A stretch of DNA of 64,000 nt from Magnetospirillum fulvum MGU-K5 (GTDB lineage Bacteria > Pseudomonadota > Alphaproteobacteria > Rhodospirillales > Magnetospirillaceae): assembly GCF_000442515.1 (NCBI RefSeq), contig NZ_AQPH01000007.1, positions 28,794 to 92,793 of the forward strand, given 5' to 3'. The translations under genes were made by a program, and so were the position numbers. Below the pieces are notes generated by a model. It saw nothing but the letters and a program-made list of their open reading frames with translations. It was not told the origin of the DNA and made no database searches. Position 1 is the first letter of the stretch, and each line of letters starts with the position of its first letter. Positions 8,779 through 22,347 of this stretch are shown piece after piece.

Positions 8779-9777
8779 ATGAGTTCGTTCCCCGCTTTGA
8801 TGCTGAACGAGGAAGATGGCTCGGTTCGGGCTTCGATCCGCACCCTGACCCTGGCCGATCTGCCCGCAGGCGAGGTGACCCTGCGCATCGCCTATTCCAC
8901 CCTGAACTACAAGGACGGAATGATCCTGAACGGCCTGGGGCGGCTGGTGAAATCCTATCCTCATGTTCCTGGCGTCGATTTCGTGGGCACGGTCGAATCC
9001 TCCGATTCCCCCGCCTTTCGCCCCGGCGACAACGTGATCTGCGGCGGCTGGCGGGTCGGTGAACTCTTTTGGGGCGGGTATGCCGGGATGGCCCGGGTCA
9101 AGGCCGACTGGCTGGTCCCGTTGCCTCCGGGGCTGACGCCCCGCCGGGCGATGGCGATCGGCACCGCCGGACTAACCGCGATGCTGGCGGTGATGGCGCT
9201 GGAAGAAACCGGTCTGTCGCCCGCCAGCGATGGCGAGGTGCTGGTCACCGGCGCGGCGGGAGGATTGGGCAGCATCGCGGTGCTGCTGCTGTCGCGGCTG
9301 GGCTATCGCGTCGTCGCCTCGACCGGGCGGGCCAACCAGCGCGATTACCTGCTGTCGCTGGGGGCGACGTCGATTATCGACCGCGCCGAGATCGCGACCC
9401 TGCCGGCCAAGCCGCTGCTTTCCGAGCGCTGGGCAGGCGTGATCGACGGGGTCGGCGGCTCGACCCTCTCGCACGTTCTCTCCACCCTCCGGGCACGGGG
9501 CGCGGTCGCCGCCTGCGGCAATGTCGGCGGAGTGCGCTTTGACGGCAACGTCCTGCCCTTCCTGCTGCGCGGCATCTCGCTGCTGGGGATCGATGCGGTG
9601 ATGTGTCCGACCCCACGCCGGATCACGGCGTGGACACGGCTGACCGAATTGCTGCCGCTCGACCGGCTCGACGCCCTGACCTCCGAAGCCGGTCTCGCCG
9701 ATCTGCCCAGCCTGGGCGCGGGCATCCTGAAGGGACAGGTGCGCGGCCGCGTCGTGATCGACCCCCATGCCGTCTGA
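8779..9777 (+). CDS. acuI: MDR family oxidoreductase, AcuI/YhdH (acrylyl-CoA reductase-like)
   Basis: Medium-chain dehydrogenase/reductase of the YhdH/AcuI group, 332 aa. The family features are visible: YSTLNYKDGMILNG near residue 45, PHVPGVDFVGTV, the NADPH-binding VTGAAGGLGSIAVLLLSRLG, and the C-terminal DPHAV. Characterised relatives (Rhodobacter AcuI, E. coli YhdH) reduce acryloyl-CoA to propionyl-CoA using NADPH; substrate here is inferred. The ATG at 8779 has a good upstream CCAGGGAG site, so the longer open frame is not used. Its 3' end overlaps the TlpA-like gene by 11 nt, suggesting cotranscription. Confidence 0.87.
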   Translation: MSSFPALMLNEEDGSVRASIRTLTLADLPAGEVTLRIAYSTLNYKDGMILNGLGRLVKSYPHVPGVDFVGTVESSDSPAFRPGDNVICGGWRVGELFWGGYAGMARVKADWLVPLPPGLTPRRAMAIGTAGLTAMLAVMALEETGLSPASDGEVLVTGAAGGLGSIAVLLLSRLGYRVVASTGRANQRDYLLSLGATSIIDRAEIATLPAKPLLSERWAGVIDGVGGSTLSHVLSTLRARGAVAACGNVGGVRFDGNVLPFLLRGISLLGIDAVMCPTPRRITAWTRLTELLPLDRLDALTSEAGLADLPSLGAGILKGQVRGRVVIDPHAV

Positions 9778-10366
9778 TCGCCAGATCCTGACCCGCCGGG
9801 CGGTGCTGCTGGGCGGCCTGCTTGCCGCCGCCCTCCCCGTGTCATCCCTCGCGGCGGCGGCCACCAATGCCGGTCTTTACCTTCACCCCGCCCCGATCCC
9901 GCTGCCGCCCCTTGGGATGCTGGACGGCGACGGCAAGCCGGTCGGGCTCGAATCCCTGCATGGCCGGGCGGTGCTGCTGAACCTGTGGGCGAGCTGGTGC
10001 GCACCCTGCGTCGCCGAATTGCCCGCACTCGACCGGATGAAGCCGCTGTTGGCCCGTAACGGAATCGCCGTGGTGGCGCTGGCACTCGATCGCGGCGGAG
10101 CAGAAACCAGTCGTGCCACCTTTGCCCGGCTCGGCATCCAGTCGCTCGACATCCGCACCGGCGATCCCCGCAGCCTGACCGAGATGCTGGGGGCCCGCGT
10201 GCTGCCGATCACCCTGTTGATCGACCGGAGCGGTGCCGAAATCGGCCGGGTGGTCGGGGCCGCCGATTGGGAGGGCGCGAGCGCGGCCCGCCTGCTCGCC
10301 GCCCTGGCCGAGGGCCGCCCCCTCACCGCCGACATGGCCCCGACGGTGGCCGGGGCCAAACGGTAA
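9767..10366 (+). CDS. TlpA-family thiol:disulfide oxidoreductase
   Basis: 199 aa exported thioredoxin-fold protein. The N-terminus has twin arginines before a hydrophobic stretch (LTRRAVLLGGLLAAALP), compatible with Tat or Sec export. The redox motif is WASWCAPCVAELPALD (CAPC, about residues 77-80), followed by the cis-proline region GARVLPITLLID. Such proteins reduce periplasmic disulfides, often during cytochrome c maturation or oxidative defence. The start overlaps the AcuI-type gene by 11 nt, so it is probably translationally coupled; no cytochrome c genes lie nearby, and the client is unknown. Confidence 0.87.
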   Translation: MPSDRQILTRRAVLLGGLLAAALPVSSLAAAATNAGLYLHPAPIPLPPLGMLDGDGKPVGLESLHGRAVLLNLWASWCAPCVAELPALDRMKPLLARNGIAVVALALDRGGAETSRATFARLGIQSLDIRTGDPRSLTEMLGARVLPITLLIDRSGAEIGRVVGAADWEGASAARLLAALAEGRPLTADMAPTVAGAKR

Positions 10367-10378
10367 GGCACGCCCCCG

Positions 10379-11236
10379 TCACCGCGAACAGCGGCGCTTT
10401 TCGGCCTGCGCGACGTCCAACCCGATCGAGGTGCCCTCGCGCACGACGAAGGCGCCGTCCCAGATCGCGGCGGCGGCGGTGGCGATCCCGGCCAGGGTCG
10501 AATCGTCATGGTTGGGATCGTGGTGAAACAGGGCCAGCCGTTTCACCCCGGCGGCGCGGGCCAGGCGCACTCCCTCCTGCCAGGTCGAATGACCCCAGCC
10601 CTGCCGGGCCGGAAAGATTTCGTCGGTATAGGTGCTGTCATAGATCGCTAGATCGGCCCCGGCGATCAGGCCCAGCACCGCCGGATCGGGATGGCCGGGG
10701 CGATGCTCGGTATCGGTGATGATGGCGATGACCCGCCCGCCGCATTCGATCCGATAGCCGCAGGCCCCGCCGGGATGGGACAAGGGCGCGGTTCGCACCG
10801 TCACCTCGGGCAACGGAGACAACACATCGCCGATCGAAAAGCCGGTGATCGAATCGATACCGCGCATCAACGAGAGCGGGATCGGGAAACTGGGCGGCTG
10901 CATCTGCCGGTCCAGCGCCAAGGCGGGACCAACCCCACCTTCGAGACGTGGCCCGTAAATGCGCAGACGAAACGACGGATCGAAGCCGGGGGCAAAGAAC
11001 GGCACCCCGCAAATATGGTCCCAATGATAATGGGTCAGGAACAGATCGGCCTCGGCCAATCCGTCGTGGCGGATCGCACCGCCCAGTCGCCGCAAGCCGG
11101 TTCCTGCATCGAAAATCAGGTGATGCCCATCGACCTCAACGCCGACGCAGGTGGTATTGCCGCCATACAGGCTATTTTCCGGTGCAGGGCTGGCAATGCA
11201 GCCCCGCACTCCCCAGAACGTCACTCGCACGTCCAT
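10379..11236 (-). CDS. MBL-fold metallo-hydrolase, phosphodiesterase-like
   Basis: 285 aa metallo-beta-lactamase-fold enzyme. The metal-binding HxHxDH is visible as THYHWDHICG (~residue 69-74), with further ligands in LSHPGGACGYRIE, the Asp in ITDTEH and the terminal LFHHDPNHDD. N-terminal VTFWGVRGCIASP and the NTTCVGVE motif are typical of the RNase Z/cyclic-nucleotide-phosphodiesterase-like subgroup. Substrate unknown; the resemblance is to cyclic-nucleotide phosphodiesterase-type members. Convergent with the TlpA-like gene. Confidence 0.85.
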   Translation of the reverse strand: MDVRVTFWGVRGCIASPAPENSLYGGNTTCVGVEVDGHHLIFDAGTGLRRLGGAIRHDGLAEADLFLTHYHWDHICGVPFFAPGFDPSFRLRIYGPRLEGGVGPALALDRQMQPPSFPIPLSLMRGIDSITGFSIGDVLSPLPEVTVRTAPLSHPGGACGYRIECGGRVIAIITDTEHRPGHPDPAVLGLIAGADLAIYDSTYTDEIFPARQGWGHSTWQEGVRLARAAGVKRLALFHHDPNHDDSTLAGIATAAAAIWDGAFVVREGTSIGLDVAQAEKRRCSR

Positions 11237-11375
11237 CGCGCTTTTCTCCGTCCCGGCCCGAGCCCCCCGAGACGCTAGCGCGGATCGCTCTTGGCCTGAA
11301 TGGATTGGATCACATCAGCACCCGTAAAAATGTAACTAATTCATACAAAACGAATCAATAAGGGCATGGAATACG

Positions 11376-11414
11376 AAAAACCCGCCGCCTCCTTGCCGGA
11401 GACGGCGGGTTTTG
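11376..11414 (-). terminator. Bidirectional intrinsic terminator after gltD
   Basis: Perfect 10-bp stem AAACCCGCCG / CGGCGGGTTT (11378-11387 and 11403-11412), with an inner CTCC/GGAG extension. It is flanked by A5 on the left and T4 on the right, so it can terminate the leftward gltB-gltD transcript. Confidence 0.85.
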
Positions 11415-11434
11415 TATCGTGACGGACGGCCCGA

Positions 11435-12853
11435 TCAGACCTGGGGCAGTTCGCTCGATCCCATCAGATAGGCATCGACGGCCCGCGCCGCCTGACGGCC
11501 TTCGCGGATCGCCCACACCACCAGGCTCTGGCCGCGGCGGATGTCACCGGCGGCGAACACCTTGGGGTTCGAGGTGCGATAGCCGACGGTATCGGCCTTG
11601 ACGTTGCCGCGCTGGTCCTTGTCCAGCCCCAGACCGTCGATCAGACCCTCATGGACCGGATGGACGAAGCCCATCGCCAGCAGGACCAGATCGGCCTCGA
11701 GATGGAACTCGGTGCCGGGGATCGGCTGGAACTTCGCATCGACTTCGGTGCAATCCAGCCCGGTCAGGCGACCGTCGGTTCCGGTAAAGCGGACGGTGGA
11801 CACCGACCAGCGACGATCGCAACCCTCGTCATGCGAGGACGAGGTGCGCAGCTTATTCGGCCATTTCGGCCACGTCACCGCCTTGTTTTCCTTCTCGGGC
11901 GGACGGGGCATGATCTCGATCTGAGTGACCGAGGCCGCACCCTGGCGGTTCGAGGTGCCAACGCAATCGGCACCGGTATCGCCGCCGCCGATCACCACCA
12001 CCTTCTTACCGGTGGCAAGGATGTCGGTCGCACCGACCGGCTCGCCGCCGTTGCGGCGGTTCTGCTGGGTCAGGAATTCCATCGCGAAATGGACCCCACC
12101 CAGGTCACGGCCGGGAGCAGGCAGATCGCGCGGACGTTCCGATCCGCCGGTCAGCACGACGGCATCGAAGCCATCGAGCAGAGCCTGAGGCGACAGATCG
12201 CGGCCGACCTGGGTGTTGGTACGGATCTCAACCCCTTCGGCCACCATCTGCTCGACGCGACGGTCGATCACCGCCTTGTCGAGCTTGAAGTCGGGGATGC
12301 CATAGCGGAGCAGACCGCCGACCTTGGCGTTCTTTTCGAACAGCACGACGTCGTGACCGGCCCGCGCCAATTGCTGCGCCGCCGCCAGACCCGAGGGACC
12401 GGCACCGACCACGGCAACCTTCTTGCCCGACCGCTTCTGGGCGATCTCGGGAACGATCCAGCCTTCGGACCAGCCACGCTCGACGATCGCATGTTCGATC
12501 GTCTTGATCGCCACCGGCGCGTCGGTGAGGTTCAAGGTGCACGACGCCTCGCACGGCGCCGGGCAGATGCGGCCGGTGAATTCCGGGAAGTTGTTGGTGG
12601 AGTGGAGAACCTCCAACGCTTCCTTCCAGCGGTTGCGGTAAACCAGATCGTTCCAGTCCGGAATGATATTGTTGACCGGGCAGCCCTGATGGCAGAACGG
12701 CACGCCGCAATCCATGCAGCGGGCGCCCTGCCGGGTCAGTTCGTCCTGATCCAGCGGCACGGTGAATTCGTGATAATTCCGCACGCGATCGGCCACCGGC
12801 CGATAAGCGGGGGTCTTACGCTCGAATTCCTTAAATCCCGTCGGCTTTCCCAT
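11435..12853 (-). CDS. gltD: Glutamate synthase (NADPH) small subunit
   Basis: Beta subunit of NADPH-GOGAT, 472 aa. It passes electrons from NADPH via FAD and Fe-S clusters to the large subunit, which converts 2-oxoglutarate plus glutamine to two glutamates. The N-terminal cluster-binding cysteines are visible ([17 protein letters not shown] and [11 protein letters not shown]), followed by an FAD Rossmann motif ([18 protein letters not shown]) and the NADPH motif [17 protein letters not shown]. The C-terminal [16 protein letters not shown] is the usual FAD-contact end. It begins 1 nt after the gltB stop. Confidence 0.96.
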   Translation of the reverse strand: MGKPTGFKEFERKTPAYRPVADRVRNYHEFTVPLDQDELTRQGARCMDCGVPFCHQGCPVNNIIPDWNDLVYRNRWKEALEVLHSTNNFPEFTGRICPAPCEASCTLNLTDAPVAIKTIEHAIVERGWSEGWIVPEIAQKRSGKKVAVVGAGPSGLAAAQQLARAGHDVVLFEKNAKVGGLLRYGIPDFKLDKAVIDRRVEQMVAEGVEIRTNTQVGRDLSPQALLDGFDAVVLTGGSERPRDLPAPGRDLGGVHFAMEFLTQQNRRNGGEPVGATDILATGKKVVVIGGGDTGADCVGTSNRQGAASVTQIEIMPRPPEKENKAVTWPKWPNKLRTSSSHDEGCDRRWSVSTVRFTGTDGRLTGLDCTEVDAKFQPIPGTEFHLEADLVLLAMGFVHPVHEGLIDGLGLDKDQRGNVKADTVGYRTSNPKVFAAGDIRRGQSLVVWAIREGRQAARAVDAYLMGSSELPQV

Positions 12854-12854
12854 T

Positions 12855-17483
<4,629 letters not shown>

Positions 17484-17759
17484 CTTTACTTCACTTCCTT
17501 ATTCCCCACCGCACGGACCAAAGGGGTGCGTCGGCGTTATCCACCACAGCGTCGATCGCGCGGGCACGACCGATCCCTGCCCGCGCGCATCCTCGCGACC
17601 GGGCAAAGTGGACTACATAAGCCATTCCGTCGGCTTCGCCAAGTGTCGGCTGTAGGTCCGCCTCCAGTTCGCGTTGCCGAGACGCCGATCCGGGCAAAAA
17701 AAGTGGCCGGACGTTGCCGCCCGGCCGTCAGTCTGGGGGGACCTCGGAGGGAACGGGGA
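17484..17759. other. Intergenic region upstream of gltB
   Basis: 276 bp between the gltB start and the chemoreceptor stop, both leftward. It should hold the gltBD promoter. I see no strong palindrome, riboswitch or coding frame in it. Confidence 0.5.
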
Positions 17760-19091
17760 TCAGATCACCTGACGCAGTTCGGTCATGAAGGAACCGACGG
17801 CGCTGCCCAGTTGTTCGGACTGCCGCGACAATTGCCCGGCGGCAAGCAGAACGTTGGCGGCGGCGTGGCCGGTTTCCTCGGCTCCCTGCGACAGGCGGTG
17901 AACGTTGGCGCTGACCTCGGTGGTGCCGACCGCAGCGCGTTCGACATTGATGGCGATCTCGCGGGTCGAGGCCCCTTGCTGCTCGACCGCGGCGGCGATG
18001 ATCGCGGCATATTCGCCGACCTTTCCGATGGTGGCGGCAATCGAGCGGATCGCCTCGGCGGAATTGACCGTCGCCGACTGGACGGCGGAAATCTGCGAGC
18101 CGATCTCGCTGGTGGCGCGCGAGGTCTGGGTGGCCAGCACCTTGACCTCGCCCGCGACGACGGCAAAGCCCTTGCCCGCCTCACCCGCCCGCGCCGCTTC
18201 GATCGTCGCGTTCAAGGCCAGCAGATTGGTCTGGGCCGCAATATCGGTGATCAGGTTGACCACTTCGCCGATCCGGGTCGAGGCCTCCGACAGCCCCATC
18301 ACCAGATCGTTGGTGCGCCCGGCCTGACTGACGGCATCGGCCGAGATCGTCGAGGATTGGGTCACCTGGGTATTGATCTCGCGCACTGCGGTCGCCAGTT
18401 GGTCGGCGGCGGCGGCAACGGTCTGAACGTTGCTCGAAGCCTCTTCGGCAGCAGCGGCAACGGCGGCGGCGGTCGAACAGGTGGTGGCGGCGGTCTGCTC
18501 CATCCCCTCGGCGGTGGCGTGAAGTTCGGCAGCGGCGGCGGCGGTCAGTCGCACCACCTCGCCCACCGTCTCTTCGAACTTGCGGGTCACCGCCCCGAAA
18601 TTGTGGACCTTATGTTCAATCGCGGCGGTGGCGGAATTGATCATCCGCGCGCCGACCAGAAAGTTGCCCAGCATTCCCCGCTCGACGATACGGCGGTAAT
18701 AATTGCCCCGGCTGACCGATCCCATCGAGGCGGTCGCTTCGCGGACAAACGAATCGGTGCGGTCGATCAATTCGTTGATCGAGTTGGTCAGGTCGCCAAC
18801 CGCTCCAACCTCCTCGATCCCGACCAGACGAGCCTCGAAATCGCCGCGGGCGACCGCCTTGACCGTCGTGGCCGCAGCCACCAGCACCTGACGGACCTGC
18901 CGCAGCATATAGAGCGTCAAAAGCGACAGGACAAAGGCCGACATCGAGATCGACAGCGACAGCACCGAAAGCTCGCCGACCAGGGCATCCTCGGCCACGA
19001 TGGCAAAGGCGGTCAGCATCGTTCCGATCGCGGCGACCCGGGCCTTGTAGAGGGAGGAGCGGCGGTTAAATAGAGAAAATAAACTGGTCAT
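17760..19091 (-). CDS. Methyl-accepting chemotaxis protein without periplasmic sensor domain
   Basis: 443 aa chemoreceptor. Two closely spaced hydrophobic segments (about residues 18-40 and 46-64) leave almost no periplasmic loop, so it cannot bind an external ligand there. A HAMP-like linker ([20 protein letters not shown]) follows, then the long methyl-accepting coiled coil with the hairpin tip [20 protein letters not shown] that contacts CheA/CheW. This topology is that of Aer-type energy/redox receptors, whose sensing comes from a cytoplasmic PAS domain. Here the PAS domain is encoded by the immediately upstream gene, with which it overlaps by 26 nt. Confidence 0.92.
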   Translation of the reverse strand: MTSLFSLFNRRSSLYKARVAAIGTMLTAFAIVAEDALVGELSVLSLSISMSAFVLSLLTLYMLRQVRQVLVAAATTVKAVARGDFEARLVGIEEVGAVGDLTNSINELIDRTDSFVREATASMGSVSRGNYYRRIVERGMLGNFLVGARMINSATAAIEHKVHNFGAVTRKFEETVGEVVRLTAAAAAELHATAEGMEQTAATTCSTAAAVAAAAEEASSNVQTVAAAADQLATAVREINTQVTQSSTISADAVSQAGRTNDLVMGLSEASTRIGEVVNLITDIAAQTNLLALNATIEAARAGEAGKGFAVVAGEVKVLATQTSRATSEIGSQISAVQSATVNSAEAIRSIAATIGKVGEYAAIIAAAVEQQGASTREIAINVERAAVGTTEVSANVHRLSQGAEETGHAAANVLLAAGQLSRQSEQLGSAVGSFMTELRQVI

Positions 19092-19590
19092 AGCCGATCC
19101 CCTTTTCCTGAAGCATCTTCCGGAGATAGCTGTCGGCCACCGTGATCCCGGTGTCGAGATCGGGCACCTCCCGCTCCAGCGCGCTCAGCTTTTGATAGAG
19201 TGGCACGATCACCTCGGTCAGCGAGGTACGATCGGGGACCCGGCGGTTGGAATGAAATCCAACGATCTGCTGCTCGGTGTTGAAGCTGGGGGTAACGTGG
19301 GCCAGAACCCAGTAATGATTACCAAGCTTGGTCCTATTTACAACATAAGCAAATATCTCCTTGCCTGATTTTATCCGGCTCCACATTTTTCTAAAAATAC
19401 AATGCGGCATATCAGGGTGACGTATCATGTTGTGCGGCTTACCAACTACGTCTTTTTCAAAATATTCACTAACTTCCAAAAAAGTCTTGTTCGCATATGT
19501 TATGACACCGCGCTGATCTGTCTTGGTAACGATGACCGAATCTTCATCGAAGAATTTTTCTATTCCGGTAAGGCGGATCGCATTCGGCAT
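19066..19590 (-). CDS. PAS-domain protein, Aer-like sensory module
   Basis: 174 aa soluble protein with a PAS fold very similar in pattern to the FAD-binding PAS of aerotaxis receptors: [20 protein letters not shown], then the signature [17 protein letters not shown] (Aer-type HPDMP), [20 protein letters not shown] and a C-terminal helix. No membrane segment. Its 3' end overlaps the chemoreceptor start by 26 nt, so the two are translated together, and the pair reproduces in two chains the PAS-TM-HAMP-signalling order of Aer. Base composition is clearly more AT-rich than the flanks. Redox or oxygen sensing is inferred from the motif. Confidence 0.85.
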   Translation of the reverse strand: MPNAIRLTGIEKFFDEDSVIVTKTDQRGVITYANKTFLEVSEYFEKDVVGKPHNMIRHPDMPHCIFRKMWSRIKSGKEIFAYVVNRTKLGNHYWVLAHVTPSFNTEQQIVGFHSNRRVPDRTSLTEVIVPLYQKLSALEREVPDLDTGITVADSYLRKMLQEKGIGYDQFIFSI

Positions 19591-19879
19591 CGGAAGTCCC
19601 CTTCCTCGTCTACTGAGTCGCGGGATTGCCCCACTACTCTTCCTTTAACTTCCGAGGCGGGAGGACCGGTATGCTCAGACCGCCCCGGCAATACAAGACC
19701 AATGGCACAAGCCGATAGTGCACCATCACCACACCTTCGGGCTATCAGGTATATACCCTATATCGGTGTATTTTTTGCGCGCGTTTATTTACATTCATTT
19801 ACATATGCAAGATATATACTAGTGTATAGGCACCCAAAAACACAAAATACTTATAATAATAAATAATAACCTATTTTTA
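19591..19879. other. AT-rich intergenic region
   Basis: 289 bp upstream of the PAS gene. From about 19740 to 19890 it becomes strikingly AT-rich (stretches such as GATATATACTAGTGTATAGG), unlike anything else in the host part of the window. A small hairpin with stem CCTA/TAGG is at about 19871-19886. No coding frame with a credible start. Confidence 0.55.
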
Positions 19880-20059
19880 TTAGGGTAAAGAAAGACCGCG
19901 ACGGAGCGACCACAACACGGCGAACGCGCCTACTATCCACAACAATAAAACCATTAAGATTGCACATCCGCTTAAAGCACGGACACGGCGCAAGGAGTCT
20001 TGGGACTTAAGCAAAATTTGCGCGGCGTGCGGCGCACAATCAGAGGGAGTCGGCCTCAC
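19880..20059 (-). CDS. Possible small single-pass membrane protein
   Basis: Frame of about 59 aa from a GTG inside the 3' end of aat (a TTG 12 nt further upstream is also possible). It carries a soluble, basic N-terminus, one strong membrane helix ([19 protein letters not shown]) and a short positively charged tail (RRGL). The overlap with aat and the lack of its own promoter suggest cotranscription. I do not recognise a family; it could also be a chance frame, although the hydrophobic helix followed by arginines is a good sign of a real product. Confidence 0.42.
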   Translation of the reverse strand: MRPTPSDCAPHAAQILLKSQDSLRRVRALSGCAILMVLLLWIVGAFAVLWSLRRGLSLP

Positions 20060-20702
20060 CTTGTTCGCCAAAGGCGCACTCCCACCCCAGACCGGGAGAG
20101 GGATCGAACCAGGCCGGACGGGTCAGGGCATCGGACAACAGACGACGGTAGTCCTGGCGAGGTATCTCGATCGCCCCAAACTGGCTCAGATGGGCGGTAA
20201 CGAACTGGGTGTCGAGCAGGCGGAACCCGCCCGCCTTCAGCCGCGCCACCAGATGAACCAGCGCCACTTTCGACGCGTCGGTCTGGCGCGAGAACATGCT
20301 TTCGCCAAAGAACGCGGCTCCCAGGGCCAGCCCATAGAGACCGCCGACCAGAGTGCCGTCCTGCCACGCCTCGACCGAGTGGGCCAGCCCACGGTCGTGG
20401 AGATCGACGAACAGGCGGACGATCGGTTCGTTGATCCAGGTTTCGGGGCGGTCGGGCGTCGGCTCGCCGCAGGCACGCATCACCGCCTCGAACGCACTGT
20501 CGCACCGAATCTCAAAGCCGCCCCGCCGCAGCGTCCGGCGCAACCGATGCGGAACATGAAACGTCTCTAACGGCAAAATCCCCCGCTGCTCGGGATCGAC
20601 CCAGTACATCCGGGGATCGCTGCGACTGCGCGCCATCGGAAAAATCCCGGCGGCATAGGCATGCAGCAGCAGGTCGGGGGTCAGCGCCCGCATCGACCCC
20701 AC
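20040..20702 (-). CDS. aat: Leucyl/phenylalanyl-tRNA--protein transferase
   Basis: 220 aa enzyme of the bacterial N-degron pathway: moves Leu or Phe from aminoacyl-tRNA to N-terminal Arg/Lys of proteins, marking them for ClpS-ClpAP. Family landmarks are visible: [13 protein letters not shown] near the N-terminus, [15 protein letters not shown], the central [29 protein letters not shown] and [20 protein letters not shown]. Length is normal for alphaproteobacteria. Divergent from nadV across about 100 bp. Confidence 0.95.
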   Translation of the reverse strand: MGSMRALTPDLLLHAYAAGIFPMARSRSDPRMYWVDPEQRGILPLETFHVPHRLRRTLRRGGFEIRCDSAFEAVMRACGEPTPDRPETWINEPIVRLFVDLHDRGLAHSVEAWQDGTLVGGLYGLALGAAFFGESMFSRQTDASKVALVHLVARLKAGGFRLLDTQFVTAHLSQFGAIEIPRQDYRRLLSDALTRPAWFDPSPGLGWECAFGEQGEADSL

Positions 20703-20803
20703 CCCAACGGATGGGTAACGCTAGCAGTTGCCCACCCCGATCGCATCGTCCATATTTCAGGCACAAACCCCTCCTGCACAAACAATGATCGGAACCGCAC
20801 GCC

Positions 20804-22219
20804 ATGGGGGCCGAGTACAACCCGATTTTGGCCGTCGACAGCTACAAAGCCAGCCATAAATGGCAATATCCCGACGGAACCGAGCATGTGTCCTCCTATA
20901 TCGAGGCCCGCAGCGACAACAGCGGACTGCACGTCCCGGGAACATTGGTGTTCGGACTGCTGCCCCACCTGCGGCGGCTGGCCGAAAATCCGGTCACCGA
21001 GGCTGCGATCGATCAGGCCAAGACGCTGTTTTCCGCCCATGGCGTCCCCTTCTTCGAAGAGGGCTGGCGGCGCATCCTCGACCGCCATCGCGGCCATCTG
21101 CCGATCGAAATCCGTGCCGTCGCCGAAGGGTCAATGGTGCCCTTCTCGAATGCGCTGGTCCAGGTGGTCAACACCGACCCCGAGGCGTTCTGGCTGACCT
21201 CCTATCTGGAAACCGGGCTGCAACGGGCGTTGTGGTACCCCTCGACAGTGGCAACGGTGTCGTGGGCGGTCAAACGAATCCTGCTCGAATTCTGGCGCGC
21301 CACCTCGGACGCGCCGGTCGAAAGCCTGGATTTCAAGCTGCACGATTTCGGCGCGCGCGGAGCCTCCTCGGCCGAATCCGCTGCGTTGGGGGGCATGGCC
21401 CATCTGGTCAATTTCAAGGGAACCGACACCGTCGAGGCGCTGCTGGCCGCCGCCGATTATTACGGCGAGCCGATGGCCGGGTTCTCGATCCCCGCCGCCG
21501 AACATTCGACCATCACCTGCTGGGGCCGCGACGGCGAAGCCGACGCCTATGCCAACATGCTGCGCCAGTTCGGCGGGCCGGGCCGCCTGGTCGCGGTGGT
21601 GTCGGATTCCTATGACGTGTTCCACGCGGTCGAAGCGCTGTGGGGCGGCAAGCTGCGCCAGCAGGTGCTCGATATGGGGGGAACCCTGGTAATCCGCCCG
21701 GATTCCGGCGACCCGGTCGAAGTGGTCTCGCTGGTGCTGAGACTGGCGGCGACCGCGTTCGGCACCGAGCGCAATGCCAAGGGCTATGACGTGCTGAACC
21801 CGGCGGTGCGGGTGATCCAGGGCGACGGCATCACCCCCCACACCATCCGCGCCATCCTGAACCGGATGAAGGATGAGCATTTCGCGATCGACAACATCGC
21901 CTTCGGGATGGGCGGCGCGCTGTTGCAAAAGGTCAATCGCGACACCTTTTCCTGGGCGATGAAAGCCTCGGCGGTCGAAGGCGGCGGATTGTGGCGCGAC
22001 GTCTACAAAGACCCGGTGACCGACCAGAGCAAGGGATCGAAGCGCGGCCGCCTTGCCCTCACCCGTGACGAACGCGGCGGCTGGCACACCGTCCCGGTCG
22101 AAAGCTGTCCCGAGGCCGATAATGTGCTGCGCCCGGTGTTCCGCGACGGACGGATTCTGTCCACCCCCAGCTTTGCCGAGATCCGCGCCCGCGCCGAAGC
22201 GGCCTTGCTGGAGCAGTAA
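20804..22219 (+). CDS. nadV: Nicotinamide phosphoribosyltransferase (NAMPT-type)
   Basis: 471 aa NAMPT-type phosphoribosyltransferase making NMN from nicotinamide and PRPP, bypassing deamidation. Motifs match vertebrate/bacterial NAMPT rather than nicotinate enzyme PncB: AVDSYKASHKWQYP at the N-terminus, HDFGARGASSAESAALGG, VNFKGTDT, SIPAAEHSTITCWG containing the active-site His, VVSDSYD and the PRPP/phosphate-binding IRPDSGDP. Length fits. No NMN adenylyltransferase (nadM) lies beside it. Ends before a strong terminator; faces the M24 peptidase gene. Confidence 0.92.
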   Translation: MGAEYNPILAVDSYKASHKWQYPDGTEHVSSYIEARSDNSGLHVPGTLVFGLLPHLRRLAENPVTEAAIDQAKTLFSAHGVPFFEEGWRRILDRHRGHLPIEIRAVAEGSMVPFSNALVQVVNTDPEAFWLTSYLETGLQRALWYPSTVATVSWAVKRILLEFWRATSDAPVESLDFKLHDFGARGASSAESAALGGMAHLVNFKGTDTVEALLAAADYYGEPMAGFSIPAAEHSTITCWGRDGEADAYANMLRQFGGPGRLVAVVSDSYDVFHAVEALWGGKLRQQVLDMGGTLVIRPDSGDPVEVVSLVLRLAATAFGTERNAKGYDVLNPAVRVIQGDGITPHTIRAILNRMKDEHFAIDNIAFGMGGALLQKVNRDTFSWAMKASAVEGGGLWRDVYKDPVTDQSKGSKRGRLALTRDERGGWHTVPVESCPEADNVLRPVFRDGRILSTPSFAEIRARAEAALLEQ

Positions 22220-22251
22220 CTCCGCTTCGCGGCAGGGTTACCACCCTGACC

Positions 22252-22300
22252 CGTTCGGAGGTAAACGCCTTCCGAACCTCCATTTTCTTTTTATTTCAAT
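22252..22300 (+). terminator. Intrinsic terminator of nadV
   Basis: Hairpin GTTCGGAGG-loop-CCTTCCGAAC (22253-22277) followed by a T-rich tract (CATTTTCTTTTTATTT). It lies 33 nt after the nadV stop. Confidence 0.8.
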
Positions 22301-22315
22301 GTTTTAAAAATATGG

Positions 22316-22341
22316 AGGGTTCGGGGGCAAACGCCCCCGAC
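22316..22341 (-). terminator. Intrinsic terminator of the M24 peptidase gene
   Basis: Perfect stem TCGGGGGC-AAAC-GCCCCCGA followed, in the leftward direction, by an A/T-rich stretch (22296-22312). It sits 7 nt past the peptidase stop and forms a back-to-back pair with the nadV terminator. Confidence 0.75.
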
Positions 22342-22347
22342 GAGACG

